Assembly (NCBI GenBank): GCA_036504235.1
Contig: DASXVN010000019.1
Span: forward strand, 62,001 to 126,000
Direction: 5' to 3'
From: Zipacnadum sp036504235
Lineage (GTDB): Bacteria > Armatimonadota > Zipacnadia > Zipacnadales > Zipacnadaceae
Length of the DNA: 64,000 nt
Below, piece after piece: positions 7,639-16,140 of this stretch. Numbering within the stretch: position 1 is the first letter of the stretch; every line of letters begins with the position of its first letter. The notes beneath the pieces were generated by a model. The model saw nothing but the letters and a program-made list of their open reading frames with translations. It was not told the origin of the DNA and searched no databases. A program made the position numbers and the translations under genes.

Positions 7639-8358
7639 TTACGGCAGGTTGTTCCACAGGGTCGTGGCGGTGCTGCTGTACAGCACGGCGGTACCCAACC
7701 ACTTGGCGTGGCCGTCCGCGAAGCCGGCGTTGCCGCCGTTGTTGTGCGAGGCCTCCACGAGGGCCATGTTATTGCCGTTCCAGCTAGCCGAAAGCGTGGG
7801 GTCGCCGCCCTTGAAGTTGCCGAGGGCGTAGGCCTGGTCCGGGTTGACGGCATAGAAAGGACTGGCTATGCGCAAGCCGTAGACCATGATCATCTCGGAC
7901 GGATGGTTGAGCGACGCCTGCTTGAGCGGCGCGGCGTTGACCCAGCCGGTGAAGCAGGGCTGCGCCGAAGCGCCCGACGCACCCAGACAGGGGTTCTGCA
8001 TGTAATCGCCATAGACAATGGGGGCTATGCCCCACCCGGGAGTCGGGGTGGGATTATAGGAAGGGGTGGTGTTGCTGGCGGGACAGGCGAAAATCTGCGT
8101 GTTCTTTACATAGGGGTAGATCTCGCCGCCCCAGTTGAGGCCCAGTCCGCCCGTGTACCAGGCCCAGGGGAACCGATCGTCGTTGTCACTGGCGTACATG
8201 AGCTCACCGAGGGCGAGCTGCTTGACGTTGGCCAAGCAGTTGGACTGCTGCGCCTTGGCGCGAGCCCGGGCAAAAACCGGGAACAGAATGGCTGCCAAAA
8301 TCGCGATAATAGCAATCACGACCAGCAACTCGATCAAAGTGAAACCTCTGCGTCGCAT
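7639..8358 (-). CDS. prepilin-type secreted protein with H-X9-DG motif (DUF1559-like)
   Basis: A 239-residue pseudopilin-like exported protein. It begins MRRRGFTLIELLVVIAII, a class III signal with the Glu+5 residue and hydrophobic helix, then a globular domain of the DUF1559/SBP_bac type. The C-terminal signature SHNNGGNAGFADGHAKWL contains His, nine residues and Asp-Gly. I chose ATG 8358 because GGAGGCGG stands before it and the signal starts right there; the frame opens upstream at 8409 but would add 17 non-conserved residues. It is transcribed alone from the promoter at 8400-8428 and closed by the terminator at 7581-7613, so it is a complete monocistronic unit. Its cell-surface role is unknown. 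Confidence 0.9.
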   Translation of the reverse strand: MRRRGFTLIELLVVIAIIAILAAILFPVFARARAKAQQSNCLANVKQLALGELMYASDNDDRFPWAWYTGGLGLNWGGEIYPYVKNTQIFACPASNTTPSYNPTPTPGWGIAPIVYGDYMQNPCLGASGASAQPCFTGWVNAAPLKQASLNHPSEMIMVYGLRIASPFYAVNPDQAYALGNFKGGDPTLSASWNGNNMALVEASHNNGGNAGFADGHAKWLGTAVLYSSTATTLWNNLP

Positions 8359-8399
8359 TAAACCGCCTCCTGGACTAGATTTGGAGTGAGCCAGATGTA

Positions 8400-8428
8400 T
8401 TTGTACCATGCCCGGGGGAGGATGTCAA
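8400..8428 (-). promoter_or_regulatory. sigma70-type promoter for the 7639-8358 prepilin gene
   Basis: On the minus strand, TTGACA (8428-8423), a 17-base spacer and TACAAA (8405-8400). Transcription would start near 8393, leaving a leader of about 35 bases that contains the GGAGG site. The flanking DNA (8440-8475) is unusually AT-rich for this window. Confidence 0.75.
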
Positions 8429-8683
8429 ACGCGGCGATGGATATTATAAATGTAATAAATATCACTATCTGATAGCACGACCTGGGCGAGAGTAACGTTT
8501 GATGGTGCCCTTGCCAGGCCTGTAGAGGATCTCGCGGGCCAGCCACTTTGCCGTGACCGTCCGGCACTGTCCTGTCACGCCGGGCAGGTCTGGGCGCCAC
8601 GCGTGGACAAATAGTCGCTGCTGCGCAGGCAGGCCGGAGGCCCGGCGCTCCGGATTCCCGTCGGGTAGGAGGCCTGGAGTTTC

Positions 8684-10216
8684 ATGCTGGCCAGAATCAA
8701 CAGCGCTACGTTGCTGGGTATCGAGGCGGTTGCCTTACAGATTGAGGTGGACATCACCCGGGGGATGCGGGCCTTCACCATTGTCGGGCTCCCCGACGCG
8801 GCGGTCCGCGAGAGCCGCGACCGCGTGGAGGCGGCGATCCGCAACTCCGGCTTTGAATTTCCCATTGAGCGGGTCACGGTCAACTTAGCGCCCGCGGATA
8901 TTCCCAAGCGCGGGCCCTCCTTCGATCTGCCCATCGCCCTGGGTATTTTGGTGGCGACGGGGCAGGTCAGCATTGACAACCTCGACCAGGTAGTGCTGGT
9001 CGGCGAGCTGTCGCTGGACGGCCACCTGCGGCGGGTCTCCGGGGCGCTGCCCACGGCGCTGGGGGCCAAGGAGTGGGGCTGCGCGTCGCTGGTGGTCCCC
9101 CCGGACAACGGGCGCGAGGCCGCGGTGGTGGATGACCTGGACGTCTACGCCTGCGATACGCTGTATGACTGCGTCTCGCTGCTGGAGCAGGGGATGCTGC
9201 GCGAGCCGGTGCAGGTGGACGAGGCGGACTTGGCCCTGGACGCGCCCGCCTATAGCGTCTGCTTCTCGGACGTGCGCGGCCAGGAGCATGTCAAGCGAGC
9301 CATGGAGATCGCGGCGGCCGGCGGGCACAACCTGATCATGGTCGGCCCGCCCGGCTCGGGCAAGACCATGCTGGCCCGGCGGCTGCCCACCATTCTGCCG
9401 CCCATGTCGCGCGGCGAGGCGCTGGAGGTCACCAAGCTGTACAGCGTCTCCGGTCTGGTGGGGCGCGACACGGCGCTGATCACCACCCGGCCCTTCCGCC
9501 ACCCCCACCACACGGTGAGCACCGCCGGGCTGGTCGGCGGGGGGAGCATCCCCCAGCCCGGCGAGGTGAGTCTCGCGCACCACGGCGTCCTATTCCTCGA
9601 CGAGCTGCCGGAGTTCGCGCGCACCGTCCTGGAGGTGATGCGGCAGCCGCTGGAGGACGGGAATGTGACCATCGCCCGGGCGCAGCTCACGCTGACCTTC
9701 CCGGCGCGCTTCCAGCTCGTGGCGGCGATGAACCCCTGCCCCTGCGGCTACTACGGCGACCAGGTCAAGCCCTGCTCCTGCCACCCCGGCGCAGTGGCGC
9801 GCTATCGCAACCAGATCAGCGGCCCCCTGCTGGACCGGATTGACATCCACATCGAGGTCCCGCGCCTGACGCCGGACGAACTGCGGGGCCGCGAGGCCGG
9901 CGAGACCTCGGCGGCGGTCCGCGAGCGGGTCATGGCCGCCCGAGCCCGCCAGCGGGTGCGCCTGGAGGGCAAGCCCTTCTTCTGCAACGCGCAGATGAAC
10001 TCCCGCGCGGTCCGCGACCTGTGCCCGCTGGGCGAGGAGGCGGAGGCCCTGCTGCGCACGGCTATAGACCAATTCGCCCTCTCCGCCCGCGCCCACGACC
10101 GCATAATCAAGCTGGCGCGGACCATCGCGGACCTGAACGCCTCGGAAGAGATAGCCGTACCGCATCTGGCCGAGGCGGTACAATATCGGAGCCTGGACCG
10201 GAGGCTGTGGGGGTAG
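8684..10216 (+). CDS. comM: ComM/YifB family Mg-chelatase-like AAA+ ATPase
   Basis: ComM homologues are hexameric helicases that aid branch migration during natural transformation. This is based on work in other bacteria; the role here is inferred. The 510-residue protein has the N-terminal ChlI domain (FTIVGLPDAAVRESRDRV, then VNLAPADIPKRGPSFDLPIA), Walker A in MVGPPGSGKTMLARRLP near residue 225, Walker B in LFLDELPEF, a Cys-rich insert (PCPCGYYGDQVKPCSCHP) and the Mg-chelatase C-terminal lid. The length is typical. The gene stands alone on the plus strand with GTAGGAGG before the ATG. Confidence 0.94.
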   Translation: MLARINSATLLGIEAVALQIEVDITRGMRAFTIVGLPDAAVRESRDRVEAAIRNSGFEFPIERVTVNLAPADIPKRGPSFDLPIALGILVATGQVSIDNLDQVVLVGELSLDGHLRRVSGALPTALGAKEWGCASLVVPPDNGREAAVVDDLDVYACDTLYDCVSLLEQGMLREPVQVDEADLALDAPAYSVCFSDVRGQEHVKRAMEIAAAGGHNLIMVGPPGSGKTMLARRLPTILPPMSRGEALEVTKLYSVSGLVGRDTALITTRPFRHPHHTVSTAGLVGGGSIPQPGEVSLAHHGVLFLDELPEFARTVLEVMRQPLEDGNVTIARAQLTLTFPARFQLVAAMNPCPCGYYGDQVKPCSCHPGAVARYRNQISGPLLDRIDIHIEVPRLTPDELRGREAGETSAAVRERVMAARARQRVRLEGKPFFCNAQMNSRAVRDLCPLGEEAEALLRTAIDQFALSARAHDRIIKLARTIADLNASEEIAVPHLAEAVQYRSLDRRLWG

Positions 10217-10269
10217 GACCGTGGCGCATTGCGCCCGGTCGAACAAGTATCTATGACGGAGGAGAACAC

Positions 10270-11547
10270 ATGACTAACCCTGCAATTCAGCTCGGATGGC
10301 ACCTGCGCACACCGGACAATCCCAAGGTGATTGATATCCCAACCCCAGACATCGCTTACCACACTGCCATACTGGCACAGTCCGGGTCGGGCAAGTCGTT
10401 CCTCCTGGGACGGCTGATAGAGGAGATACTACTAAAGACCAAGTCCCGCGTTCTCGTGCTCGATCCGAATAGCGACTTCCTCAGGGTACACGCATCTAGC
10501 AGCGAACCTTGGCAGACATCTAAGAGCACCTCCTGGCCGCGCCTAATGAGGGACGATCATCAAACGAGGAGTGCGTTCATCAGCGACTGGAAGGCCGTCA
10601 TGCCGGTTACACGACTCGGCGGCAATGGTCGCTGTCGCATCCACTGGGAGACTCTATTGCCAATCGACCAAGCGGCGCTTGTAGGGATAGACCCGGTCGC
10701 AGAAGCTGCAGCGTACGCACTACTGGCGTCACTTGACGATGAGTTCTTCCAGGCATACGTCGAAGATGATGGACCTGGGCACTTCTACACCCCACAGCTT
10801 GTGCGTGAAGCCGTGGCCCGACGACGCCGCGGCGCGCCCGAGCATGATCCTTTGGCTGTGGACGGCGACGCTGCTGACCGTCTGTGGGCAGCGTTGAGAA
10901 TGGTGGAAGACTGGAAAGAGGTCTGGGCGCAGAAGGAGGGTGACCCTAGCGTCAGAGCAAGGGTCCAATCTGGCCGATGGCGGCTTGCAGTGGTCGACAT
11001 GCCTTCGATCACCGAGGAGAGAGCCCGCCTGGTCATAGCACTTCAAGTGCTTGATGCGCTTTGGGAGCGAACCCAGGTCGAATGGAAGGATGCGGTCAAG
11101 CGATCGCCGGACACCCGGGTTCCAACGTTCGTAGTTCTCGATGAGGCTCACCATTTCGCTCCGGACCGACCGGCGGACGCCCTCGCCGAGCGCGTTTCCG
11201 AACGTGTTCGGCGCATCGCGGCCGAGGGTCGAAAGTACGGGTTGTTTCTGATCCTCGCAACGCAGCGTCCACCCAAGGTGGCTCCGGGGTTGCTTGCGGA
11301 GTGCGAGAATGTCGCGCTTTTGCGCATGCAGTCAACGGTTGACCACCACACTGCGGCTGACACTTGGGGAGTCCCCATCGAGGAGATCGCTCGGACAAGG
11401 CACTTCGGCAAAGGCGACGGGCTGCTGTTCGGACGATGGGTGCCGTCGGCGACGGCCTTCCACTCCGCGTTCCGCCGCAGTATGCAGGGGGGAAGTGACT
11501 TGGACAAGGATTACTGGGCACGGCCCCTGATCTCGGAGAAGCTGTGA
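10270..11547 (+). CDS. HerA/FtsK-like ATPase (DUF87-type), orphan
   Basis: A 425-residue P-loop ATPase of the HerA/FtsK/VirD4 superclass, which typically forms hexameric DNA or protein translocases. Walker A is AQSGSGKSFLL (residues 36-46), Walker B is VVLDEAHHFAP (about residue 287), and a sensor-like block reads ILATQRPPKVAPGLLAECEN. There is no nuclease, SIR2 or NurA gene beside it, which is the usual partnership in repair or defence systems. Codon choice is visibly less GC3-biased than in comM upstream (many A/T-ending codons), which suggests acquisition. The ATG at 10270 follows a GGAGGAG site. The gene is intact. The molecular class is firm; the biological role is unknown. Confidence 0.82.
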   Translation: MTNPAIQLGWHLRTPDNPKVIDIPTPDIAYHTAILAQSGSGKSFLLGRLIEEILLKTKSRVLVLDPNSDFLRVHASSSEPWQTSKSTSWPRLMRDDHQTRSAFISDWKAVMPVTRLGGNGRCRIHWETLLPIDQAALVGIDPVAEAAAYALLASLDDEFFQAYVEDDGPGHFYTPQLVREAVARRRRGAPEHDPLAVDGDAADRLWAALRMVEDWKEVWAQKEGDPSVRARVQSGRWRLAVVDMPSITEERARLVIALQVLDALWERTQVEWKDAVKRSPDTRVPTFVVLDEAHHFAPDRPADALAERVSERVRRIAAEGRKYGLFLILATQRPPKVAPGLLAECENVALLRMQSTVDHHTAADTWGVPIEEIARTRHFGKGDGLLFGRWVPSATAFHSAFRRSMQGGSDLDKDYWARPLISEKL

Positions 11548-11555
11548 GGCAAAGC

Positions 11556-11771
11556 ATGGACTTAACATCCGCACTCCAACAACTCGACCTCTCCGACTTC
11601 GCCTCTGCCCTTTCCCCTGGCTGGGACCTGGCGCAGGCGGCGCTGCCTCCTGACGGGGCGTTCTTCCTGGCGCAGGCGTTTGTGATCGAGGCTTGTGAGG
11701 CGGCCTGGCTGCCGGCGGTGGCTAGCGCGACTACGCTGGCGGCGGCGGAGCTGTGGCCCGCGACTTGCTGA
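11556..11771 (+). pseudogene. small ORF, probable N-terminal remnant of a larger gene
   Basis: About 71 residues beginning MDLTSALQQLDLSDFASALS and continuing to WPATC-stop. The start has a normal, evenly acidic and hydrophobic pattern. After about residue 55 the sequence becomes low-complexity Ala-rich, and the stop comes quickly, as expected for a truncated gene. The beginning reminds me of the N-terminal domain of acyltransferase-like proteins (DUF5596 type) seen in Armatimonadota; this is from memory and unverified. It starts a few bases after the HerA-like gene, so the right edge of the possible insertion lies here. Alternatively it is a genuine small protein. Confidence 0.35.
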
Positions 11772-11851
11772 AGGAGCAGCGGTTGCCGGAGGGGAAATGG
11801 CCCGCTAGTGGGCTTGACTTGCGTCAAGCTGGCGGCAGAGGACTGATCCGC

Positions 11852-12042
11852 ATGAGAGCTGTGCGCGTGATCGCCGGAACCGTTCTGGGGATCGTGGTGG
11901 GGGCGGCCAACTACGGGCTGGGCCTCGGGTTCGGGCCGCTCGTCGGGGCCTCGCGGTACTGGGCATGCTGGCCGGCGCCGGGGCGGGGTATCTCGCCGGG
12001 CAGAAGCGGCCGCTGATGACGAAGAAGAAGCCGAGGGGGTAG
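11852..12042 (+). pseudogene. small Gly-rich membrane protein, apparently frameshifted
   Basis: The ATG frame gives MRAVRVIAGTVLGIVVGAAN and a Gly-rich hydrophobic stretch. Near 11945-11960 it loses sense (SRYWACWPAPG). A shift into the frame of the stop at 12040 continues naturally with LGMLAGAGAGYLAGQKRP and a basic tail, TKKKPRG. The joined product would be about 62 residues with two short Gly-zipper-like membrane segments. Either a real frameshift or an assembly error would explain it. There is no recognisable family. The 11772-11851 stretch before it holds nothing I can identify. Confidence 0.4.
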
Positions 12043-12066
12043 CGGGGGGAGGCCTCACCCCCCCTG

Positions 12067-12093
12067 CCCCCCTCTCCTGGCAGGAGAGGGGGG
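12067..12093. repeat. palindromic repeat family A, second copy
   Basis: CCCCCCTCTCCT and AGGAGAGGGGGG around GGC; the core matches 2286-2310 exactly. It opens a 316-base gene-free block (12043-12358) made almost entirely of repeat units and CAACGGC-rich linkers. Confidence 0.8.
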
Positions 12094-12196
12094 AACGGCA
12101 ACGGTGCCGAGTCTCCGCCCGCGGCTAGCGCTAAGCCCGCAGACGGGGCAAGTTCCGCCCCTACAACGGCAAAGGCCAACGGCTCCTCACCCCCGG

Positions 12197-12220
12197 CCCC
12201 TCTCCCTCGCGGGAGAGGGG
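12197..12220. repeat. palindromic repeat family A, variant copy
   Basis: CCCCTCTCCC and GGGAGAGGGG around TCGC, preceded by CCTCACCCCCGG as in other family A copies. Confidence 0.75.
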
Positions 12221-12226
12221 GGAACA

Positions 12227-12270
12227 ACAACGGCGACGACAACGGCGACGACAACGGCGACGACAACGGC
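12227..12270. repeat. 12-bp tandem repeat (3 full units plus a partial)
   Basis: Unit ACAACGGCGACG occurs at 12227, 12239 and 12251, with a final ACAACGGC at 12263. It looks like an expanded form of the ACAACGGC linker that joins palindromes elsewhere in the window. There are no spacers, so it is not a CRISPR. Confidence 0.85.
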
Positions 12271-12271
12271 C

Positions 12272-12291
12272 GGGCGGAGCAAGCTCCGCCC
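12272..12291. repeat. palindromic repeat family C
   Basis: GGGCGGAGC-AA-GCTCCGCCC followed by CTAC; the same 20 bases occur at 45567-45586. A degraded relative, GGGGCAAGTTCCGCCCCTAC, is near 12146. It lies immediately after the 12-bp tandem repeat and about 70 bases before the GH127 start. Confidence 0.8.
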
Positions 12292-12358
12292 CTACGGGAA
12301 GGTTAGCGGCACACCGACGAGACGGCAACGACCTACGGATCACAGGGAGGAACCACTG

Positions 12359-14305
12359 ATGCAAGCAGGCACGACGGAGCCCCGGGAGGCGGGAGTGGTG
12401 GATACGCGGCATAGCCCGCATGTGCGGTTGCGGTCGGTGCCGCTGCGGGCGGTGAAGATGGCGGCGGGGTTCTGGCAGCCGCGGCTGGAGTCCAATCTGC
12501 GCCACAGCCTGCCTAGTTTCCTGGCGCAGATGGAAGAGCATGGGGTGGTGGACAACTTCCGGCGACTCTCCGGGCGCAAGCCGGGGGAGTACCAGGAAGC
12601 CGGGTACGCCAGCGAATCCGACCTGTACAAGTGGCTGGAGGCGGTGGGCCTGGCGCTTCAATCGCACCACTCGCCTTCGCTGCAGAGCACGGCCAACGCG
12701 GTGATTGACGAGATCGTCGCGGCGCAGGGCGAGGACGGCTATCTCTACGCCCGCAGCGCGGTGGGCGGCGAGGCCGACTATGAGCGCTTCAGCCGGCTGC
12801 GGTGGTCGCATGAGCTGTACTGCGCGGGGCACCTGATCCAGGCAGGGATTGCCTACTGGCGCGGGACCGGCGAGGACGCGCTGCTCGGGGCGGCGATCCG
12901 GTATGCGGACTACCTGTGCACGACGTTTGGCCCGGGGAAGATCGAGACGACCGATGGGCATCCAGAGATCGAGCTGGCGCTGGCGGAGCTGTACCGGGCC
13001 ACCGGCGAGCAGCGCTACCTGGACCTGGCGGGGTTCTTCCTGAGCCGGCCGCAGTCCCTGGAGGACCTCCCCCCTATCGCCCAGCGGCCCGCGCTGGTGG
13101 GGCACGCGGTGCGCTCGGCGTACATTTGCTGCGGCGGCGCGGACTGGGTGGCCGAGACCGGCGACGAGGCGATGCTGGCCAATCTGCTGCACCTGGGGCA
13201 GGATCTGCTGGGCGGCAAAATCTACCTCACCGGCGGCGTGGGCGCGCGCCACGAGGGGGAAGCCTTCGGCGAGCCGTATGAGCTGCCCAACGCCCGCGCC
13301 TATGCCGAGACCTGCGCGGCGATCTCGCATCAGATGTGGGCGTGGCGGATGTTGCTGCTCACCGGTGACTGCCAGTGGGCCGACCTGATGGAGACCATCC
13401 TGTACAACGGATTCCTCAGCGGCGTCGCGCTGACCGGCGACCACTACTACTACATGAACCCCCTGGCCTCCGACGGCGGCTACGAGCGCTGGCCGTGGCA
13501 CCAGTGCAACTGCTGCCCGCCGAACGTGCAGCGGACCCTGGCGGCCCTGCCTGGGTACATCTTCTCGACCAGCGAGGAGGGCGTGTGGGTGCATCTGTAT
13601 GACGCCTGCGAGGCGCTGGTGCACGCGCGCGATCATCAGGCGGTGCGGCTGGAGATGCGGACGCGGTACCCCTGGGAGGGCACGGTGGAGATCGTGGTTA
13701 CGCCGCCCGCGCCGCTGGAGTTCACCCTGTTCCTGCGCCTGCCCGGCTGGGCGGAGAGCGCGCGGGTGACCGTGGACGGCCAGCGCGTGGCGGAGACGAC
13801 CGAGACCGGATGCTACCTGGAAATCCGGCGCGTGTGGAAGCCCGGCGAGACCGTGCGGCTGGAGCTGCCGCTAACGGTGGAGCTTATCGAGAGCCACCCG
13901 CGGGTGACCGAGAACTACCACCGGGTGGCCCTGCAGCGCGGGCCGCTGGTGTACTGCGTGGAGAACCACGACAATCCGACGGCGCTGGTGCCGGACCTGG
14001 CGGTGGCCCCGGTGGCGGGCGCGCCCGACGGGGGCTTTCGCGCCGAGTGGCAGCCGGACGTTCTGCGCGGCGTGGCCCTGCTGCGCGGACCCGGCCAGGG
14101 ACCCTGCGCTCCCTGCACGGCGGGCGATCCCGGCCCGCTGTACCGGCGCGCGGGGTCGGTGACCACGGTGCCCGGGCACGACCTGGAAATCACCGCCATC
14201 CCCTACTATGCCTGGGGTAATCGCGGCGACGCGGTCATGCGGGTGTGGCTGCCCCGGGCCGCTGCACGGTTGCCGTTGGCGAATTCCGACGCGCCGACAG
14301 AATAA
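12359..14305 (+). CDS. GH127 beta-L-arabinofuranosidase family protein (DUF1680)
   Basis: A glycoside hydrolase that in characterised relatives releases beta-L-arabinofuranose from plant hydroxyproline-rich glycans. The 648-residue protein has the (alpha/alpha)6 barrel blocks (LKAVKM-like start, YKWLEAVGLAL, GGVGARHEGEAFG) and the NCCPPNVQRTLAALPGYIF block, whose adjacent Cys ligate zinc and supply the nucleophile in the family. A beta-sandwich C-terminal part follows. No signal peptide is evident, so it acts in the cytoplasm on imported oligosaccharide. GGGAGG lies 8 bases before ATG 12359; the frame is open upstream only through repeats. It is 9 bases from the creatininase-family gene, so they probably form an operon. 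Confidence 0.92.
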   Translation: MQAGTTEPREAGVVDTRHSPHVRLRSVPLRAVKMAAGFWQPRLESNLRHSLPSFLAQMEEHGVVDNFRRLSGRKPGEYQEAGYASESDLYKWLEAVGLALQSHHSPSLQSTANAVIDEIVAAQGEDGYLYARSAVGGEADYERFSRLRWSHELYCAGHLIQAGIAYWRGTGEDALLGAAIRYADYLCTTFGPGKIETTDGHPEIELALAELYRATGEQRYLDLAGFFLSRPQSLEDLPPIAQRPALVGHAVRSAYICCGGADWVAETGDEAMLANLLHLGQDLLGGKIYLTGGVGARHEGEAFGEPYELPNARAYAETCAAISHQMWAWRMLLLTGDCQWADLMETILYNGFLSGVALTGDHYYYMNPLASDGGYERWPWHQCNCCPPNVQRTLAALPGYIFSTSEEGVWVHLYDACEALVHARDHQAVRLEMRTRYPWEGTVEIVVTPPAPLEFTLFLRLPGWAESARVTVDGQRVAETTETGCYLEIRRVWKPGETVRLELPLTVELIESHPRVTENYHRVALQRGPLVYCVENHDNPTALVPDLAVAPVAGAPDGGFRAEWQPDVLRGVALLRGPGQGPCAPCTAGDPGPLYRRAGSVTTVPGHDLEITAIPYYAWGNRGDAVMRVWLPRAAARLPLANSDAPTE

Positions 14306-14314
14306 GGAGACCCC

Positions 14315-15076
14315 ATGTCCAACGTCCGCTATCACGAGTTGTTGCCGCAGCAGATCGTGGCCGCGCGGGAGGCTTGCCCGCTGGCGTATGTGCCGCTGGG
14401 GGGGATCGAGTGGCATGGCGAGCATCTGGCGGTGGGCAATGACGCGCTGAAGGCTGAGGTGCTGGCGGTGCGCTGCGCCGAGGCGCGGGGGGGGCTGGCC
14501 TTCCCGCCGCTGTGGTGGGGCGAGCCGCGGGAGGCCTACCTGATGGACGCCAACGCCGCCGACCGCGTGCAGATCGACGAGAAGATGGGGCTGCCGCCGG
14601 AGAATCTCGATCCCGGTTACATGGGCCGCAGCCCGCACGAGACCGATCGCGCCTATATCGAACTGCTGGTGCACCTCTGCCGGCAACTGCGCAGCCTGGG
14701 CTTCCGCGTCGTCACCCTGATCGCCGGTCACTACCCGCTCCGCCACCACGCGCTGGCGGCGGCGGAGTGGTTCAACGTGTCCGAGCGGGGCCACGCGCAG
14801 GCCTGGGGGTGCTGCGGCTATGAGCTGGTCCGCGACCAGATCCCCTGGGCGGGCGATCACGCCGGGCGCTGGGAGACCGCGCTGCTCATGGCCCTGCGGC
14901 CCGAGTGCGTGGACCTGAGCCGGCTGCCCGCCGATCCCAATGCGCCGCTCATCGGCGTGGGCACGGGGGCGCACCATCCTGCGCTGGCTACCGCCGAGGA
15001 CGGCGAGGCGGGAGTCCAAGCCGTAGTGGCGACGATCACCGCCCGCGCCCATGAGCTGCTCGCCAACCTGCCCTGA
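14315..15076 (+). CDS. creatininase family protein
   Basis: A 253-residue metal-dependent amidohydrolase of the creatininase/MftE-like fold. Visible metal-site blocks are PLGGIEWHGEHLAVGND near residue 30, AGHYP near 130 and GDHAGRWETALLMALRP near 180. In other bacteria, members open cyclic amides such as creatinine or formamide-type rings. The usual His-Asp pair is present, with WHGEHLAVGND in place of WEqHGpHLP. Placed directly after the GH127 gene, it may belong to sugar or glycan use, but its substrate is not shown. AAGGAGACC precedes the ATG. Confidence 0.85.
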   Translation: MSNVRYHELLPQQIVAAREACPLAYVPLGGIEWHGEHLAVGNDALKAEVLAVRCAEARGGLAFPPLWWGEPREAYLMDANAADRVQIDEKMGLPPENLDPGYMGRSPHETDRAYIELLVHLCRQLRSLGFRVVTLIAGHYPLRHHALAAAEWFNVSERGHAQAWGCCGYELVRDQIPWAGDHAGRWETALLMALRPECVDLSRLPADPNAPLIGVGTGAHHPALATAEDGEAGVQAVVATITARAHELLANLP

Positions 15077-15142
15077 ACCTCACCCCCGGCGAGGCGGTCA
15101 ATACCCGCACTTACCTACGCCCGCAACTGCCGGAGGCCGATC

Positions 15143-15637
15143 ATGGCGAGCATTCTCGTAGCCTACTATAGCCGCACCGGGAACACGGCCCAGTTGGCCG
15201 ATCATATCGCGCAGGGCGCCGCCGCGGTGGCGGGCGCGGAGGTGCACAGCCGCCCCGTCGCCGAGCTGAAGCCGGAGGACCTGCTGGAGTTTGACGCGAT
15301 CATCCTGGGGTCGCCGGTCTACTACGGGACCATGGCGGCGGAGGTCAAGCGCCTGCTGGACGACACGATCGGGTTCCACGGGCGGCTCGCCGGCAAGGTG
15401 GGGGCCGCCTTTGCCACCTGCGGCGTCTTCGGCGGCGGGGTGGAGACCACGGTGCTCGCGCTCCTCCAGGCCATGCTGGTGCATGGGATGGTCATCCAGG
15501 GAGACGCGCACGGGCCGCACTTTGGCGCGGTAGCCGTCGGCGCTCCGGACGAGAAGGCGGCGCAGGAGGGCGAGAAGCTGGGGCGACGAACGGCGGCCCT
15601 GGCGCGCCAGATCTGCGGCGAACTGCCGCCCGCCTAG
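15143..15637 (+). CDS. flavodoxin / WrbA-like NAD(P)H:quinone oxidoreductase
   Basis: A 164-residue FMN protein. The phosphate-binding loop is YYSRTGNTAQLAD near the N-terminus. SPVYYGTMAAEVKRLLDD and TCGVFGGGVETT supply the isoalloxazine-binding loops in the flavodoxin/WrbA pattern. It is likely a cytosolic two-electron quinone reductase or electron carrier. The Asp-Glu-Lys extension typical of long flavodoxins is missing, so it is closer to short flavodoxin-like/WrbA proteins. Its last four bases overlap the end of the convergent TspO gene. Confidence 0.85.
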   Translation: MASILVAYYSRTGNTAQLADHIAQGAAAVAGAEVHSRPVAELKPEDLLEFDAIILGSPVYYGTMAAEVKRLLDDTIGFHGRLAGKVGAAFATCGVFGGGVETTVLALLQAMLVHGMVIQGDAHGPHFGAVAVGAPDEKAAQEGEKLGRRTAALARQICGELPPA

Positions 15638-16113
15638 GGATTGAGCCGCCAGAGGGCGTAGTTGAGCACGCCGGCGAAAGAAACCCACGCCAGATAGGGC
15701 AGCAGCAGCGCCCCGGCCAAGGGGCTGAAGGGCCAGAAGAGCAGGATCGTCATCAGGACTGCCGTCCAGAGGGCCGCGAGGTCCGCGAGCGCCAGACCGA
15801 TCTCATGCCGGCCAAAAAAGAGCAGCGACCAGACCACGTTGAGCGCGAGCTGCAGCCCGAACAGCGCCAGCGCCGGCGTCACGTGCCCCTCCCCGGAACG
15901 TTGCCAGACCAGCCAGGCCGCCACGGCCATCAGGGTGTAGAGCACGGTCCACACCGGCCCGAAGACCCAGTTCGGAGGGCTGAAGCTCGGCTGGCGCAGA
16001 CCCGCGTACCAGCCCGGAATACTGGGTATGGTGGAGCGCGCCCCCAGCCACGCGGCCCCGTAGCAAACCACGAGCCACAGGAACAAACCTCCGAGGGATT
16101 GAACGCTGGTCAT
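15634..16113 (-). CDS. tspO: TspO/MBR family tryptophan-rich sensory protein
   Basis: A five-helix integral membrane protein that binds tetrapyrroles. Its 159 residues are normal for the family. The W-Y-x-x-L-x-x-P-x-F-x-P-P-N-W-V-F-G-P-V-W block is present (residues about 35-57), and so is the L-N-x-x-W-S-x-x-F-F-G block (LQLALNVVWSLLFFGRHE). Helices fall at roughly 8-28, 48-70, 82-100, 107-128 and 133-155. TspO has been linked to porphyrin handling and oxidative stress in other bacteria. It ends 4 bases inside the flavodoxin gene on the other strand. A small tail-to-tail overlap like this gives no regulatory hint. Confidence 0.92.
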   Translation of the reverse strand: MTSVQSLGGLFLWLVVCYGAAWLGARSTIPSIPGWYAGLRQPSFSPPNWVFGPVWTVLYTLMAVAAWLVWQRSGEGHVTPALALFGLQLALNVVWSLLFFGRHEIGLALADLAALWTAVLMTILLFWPFSPLAGALLLPYLAWVSFAGVLNYALWRLNP

Positions 16114-16140
16114 CGCGGGGCCTCCGCGGGGACGGTCACG

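Noticed and set aside
12227..12270. Possible CRISPR-like array
   Set aside because: Units are only 12 bases long and directly joined without spacers.
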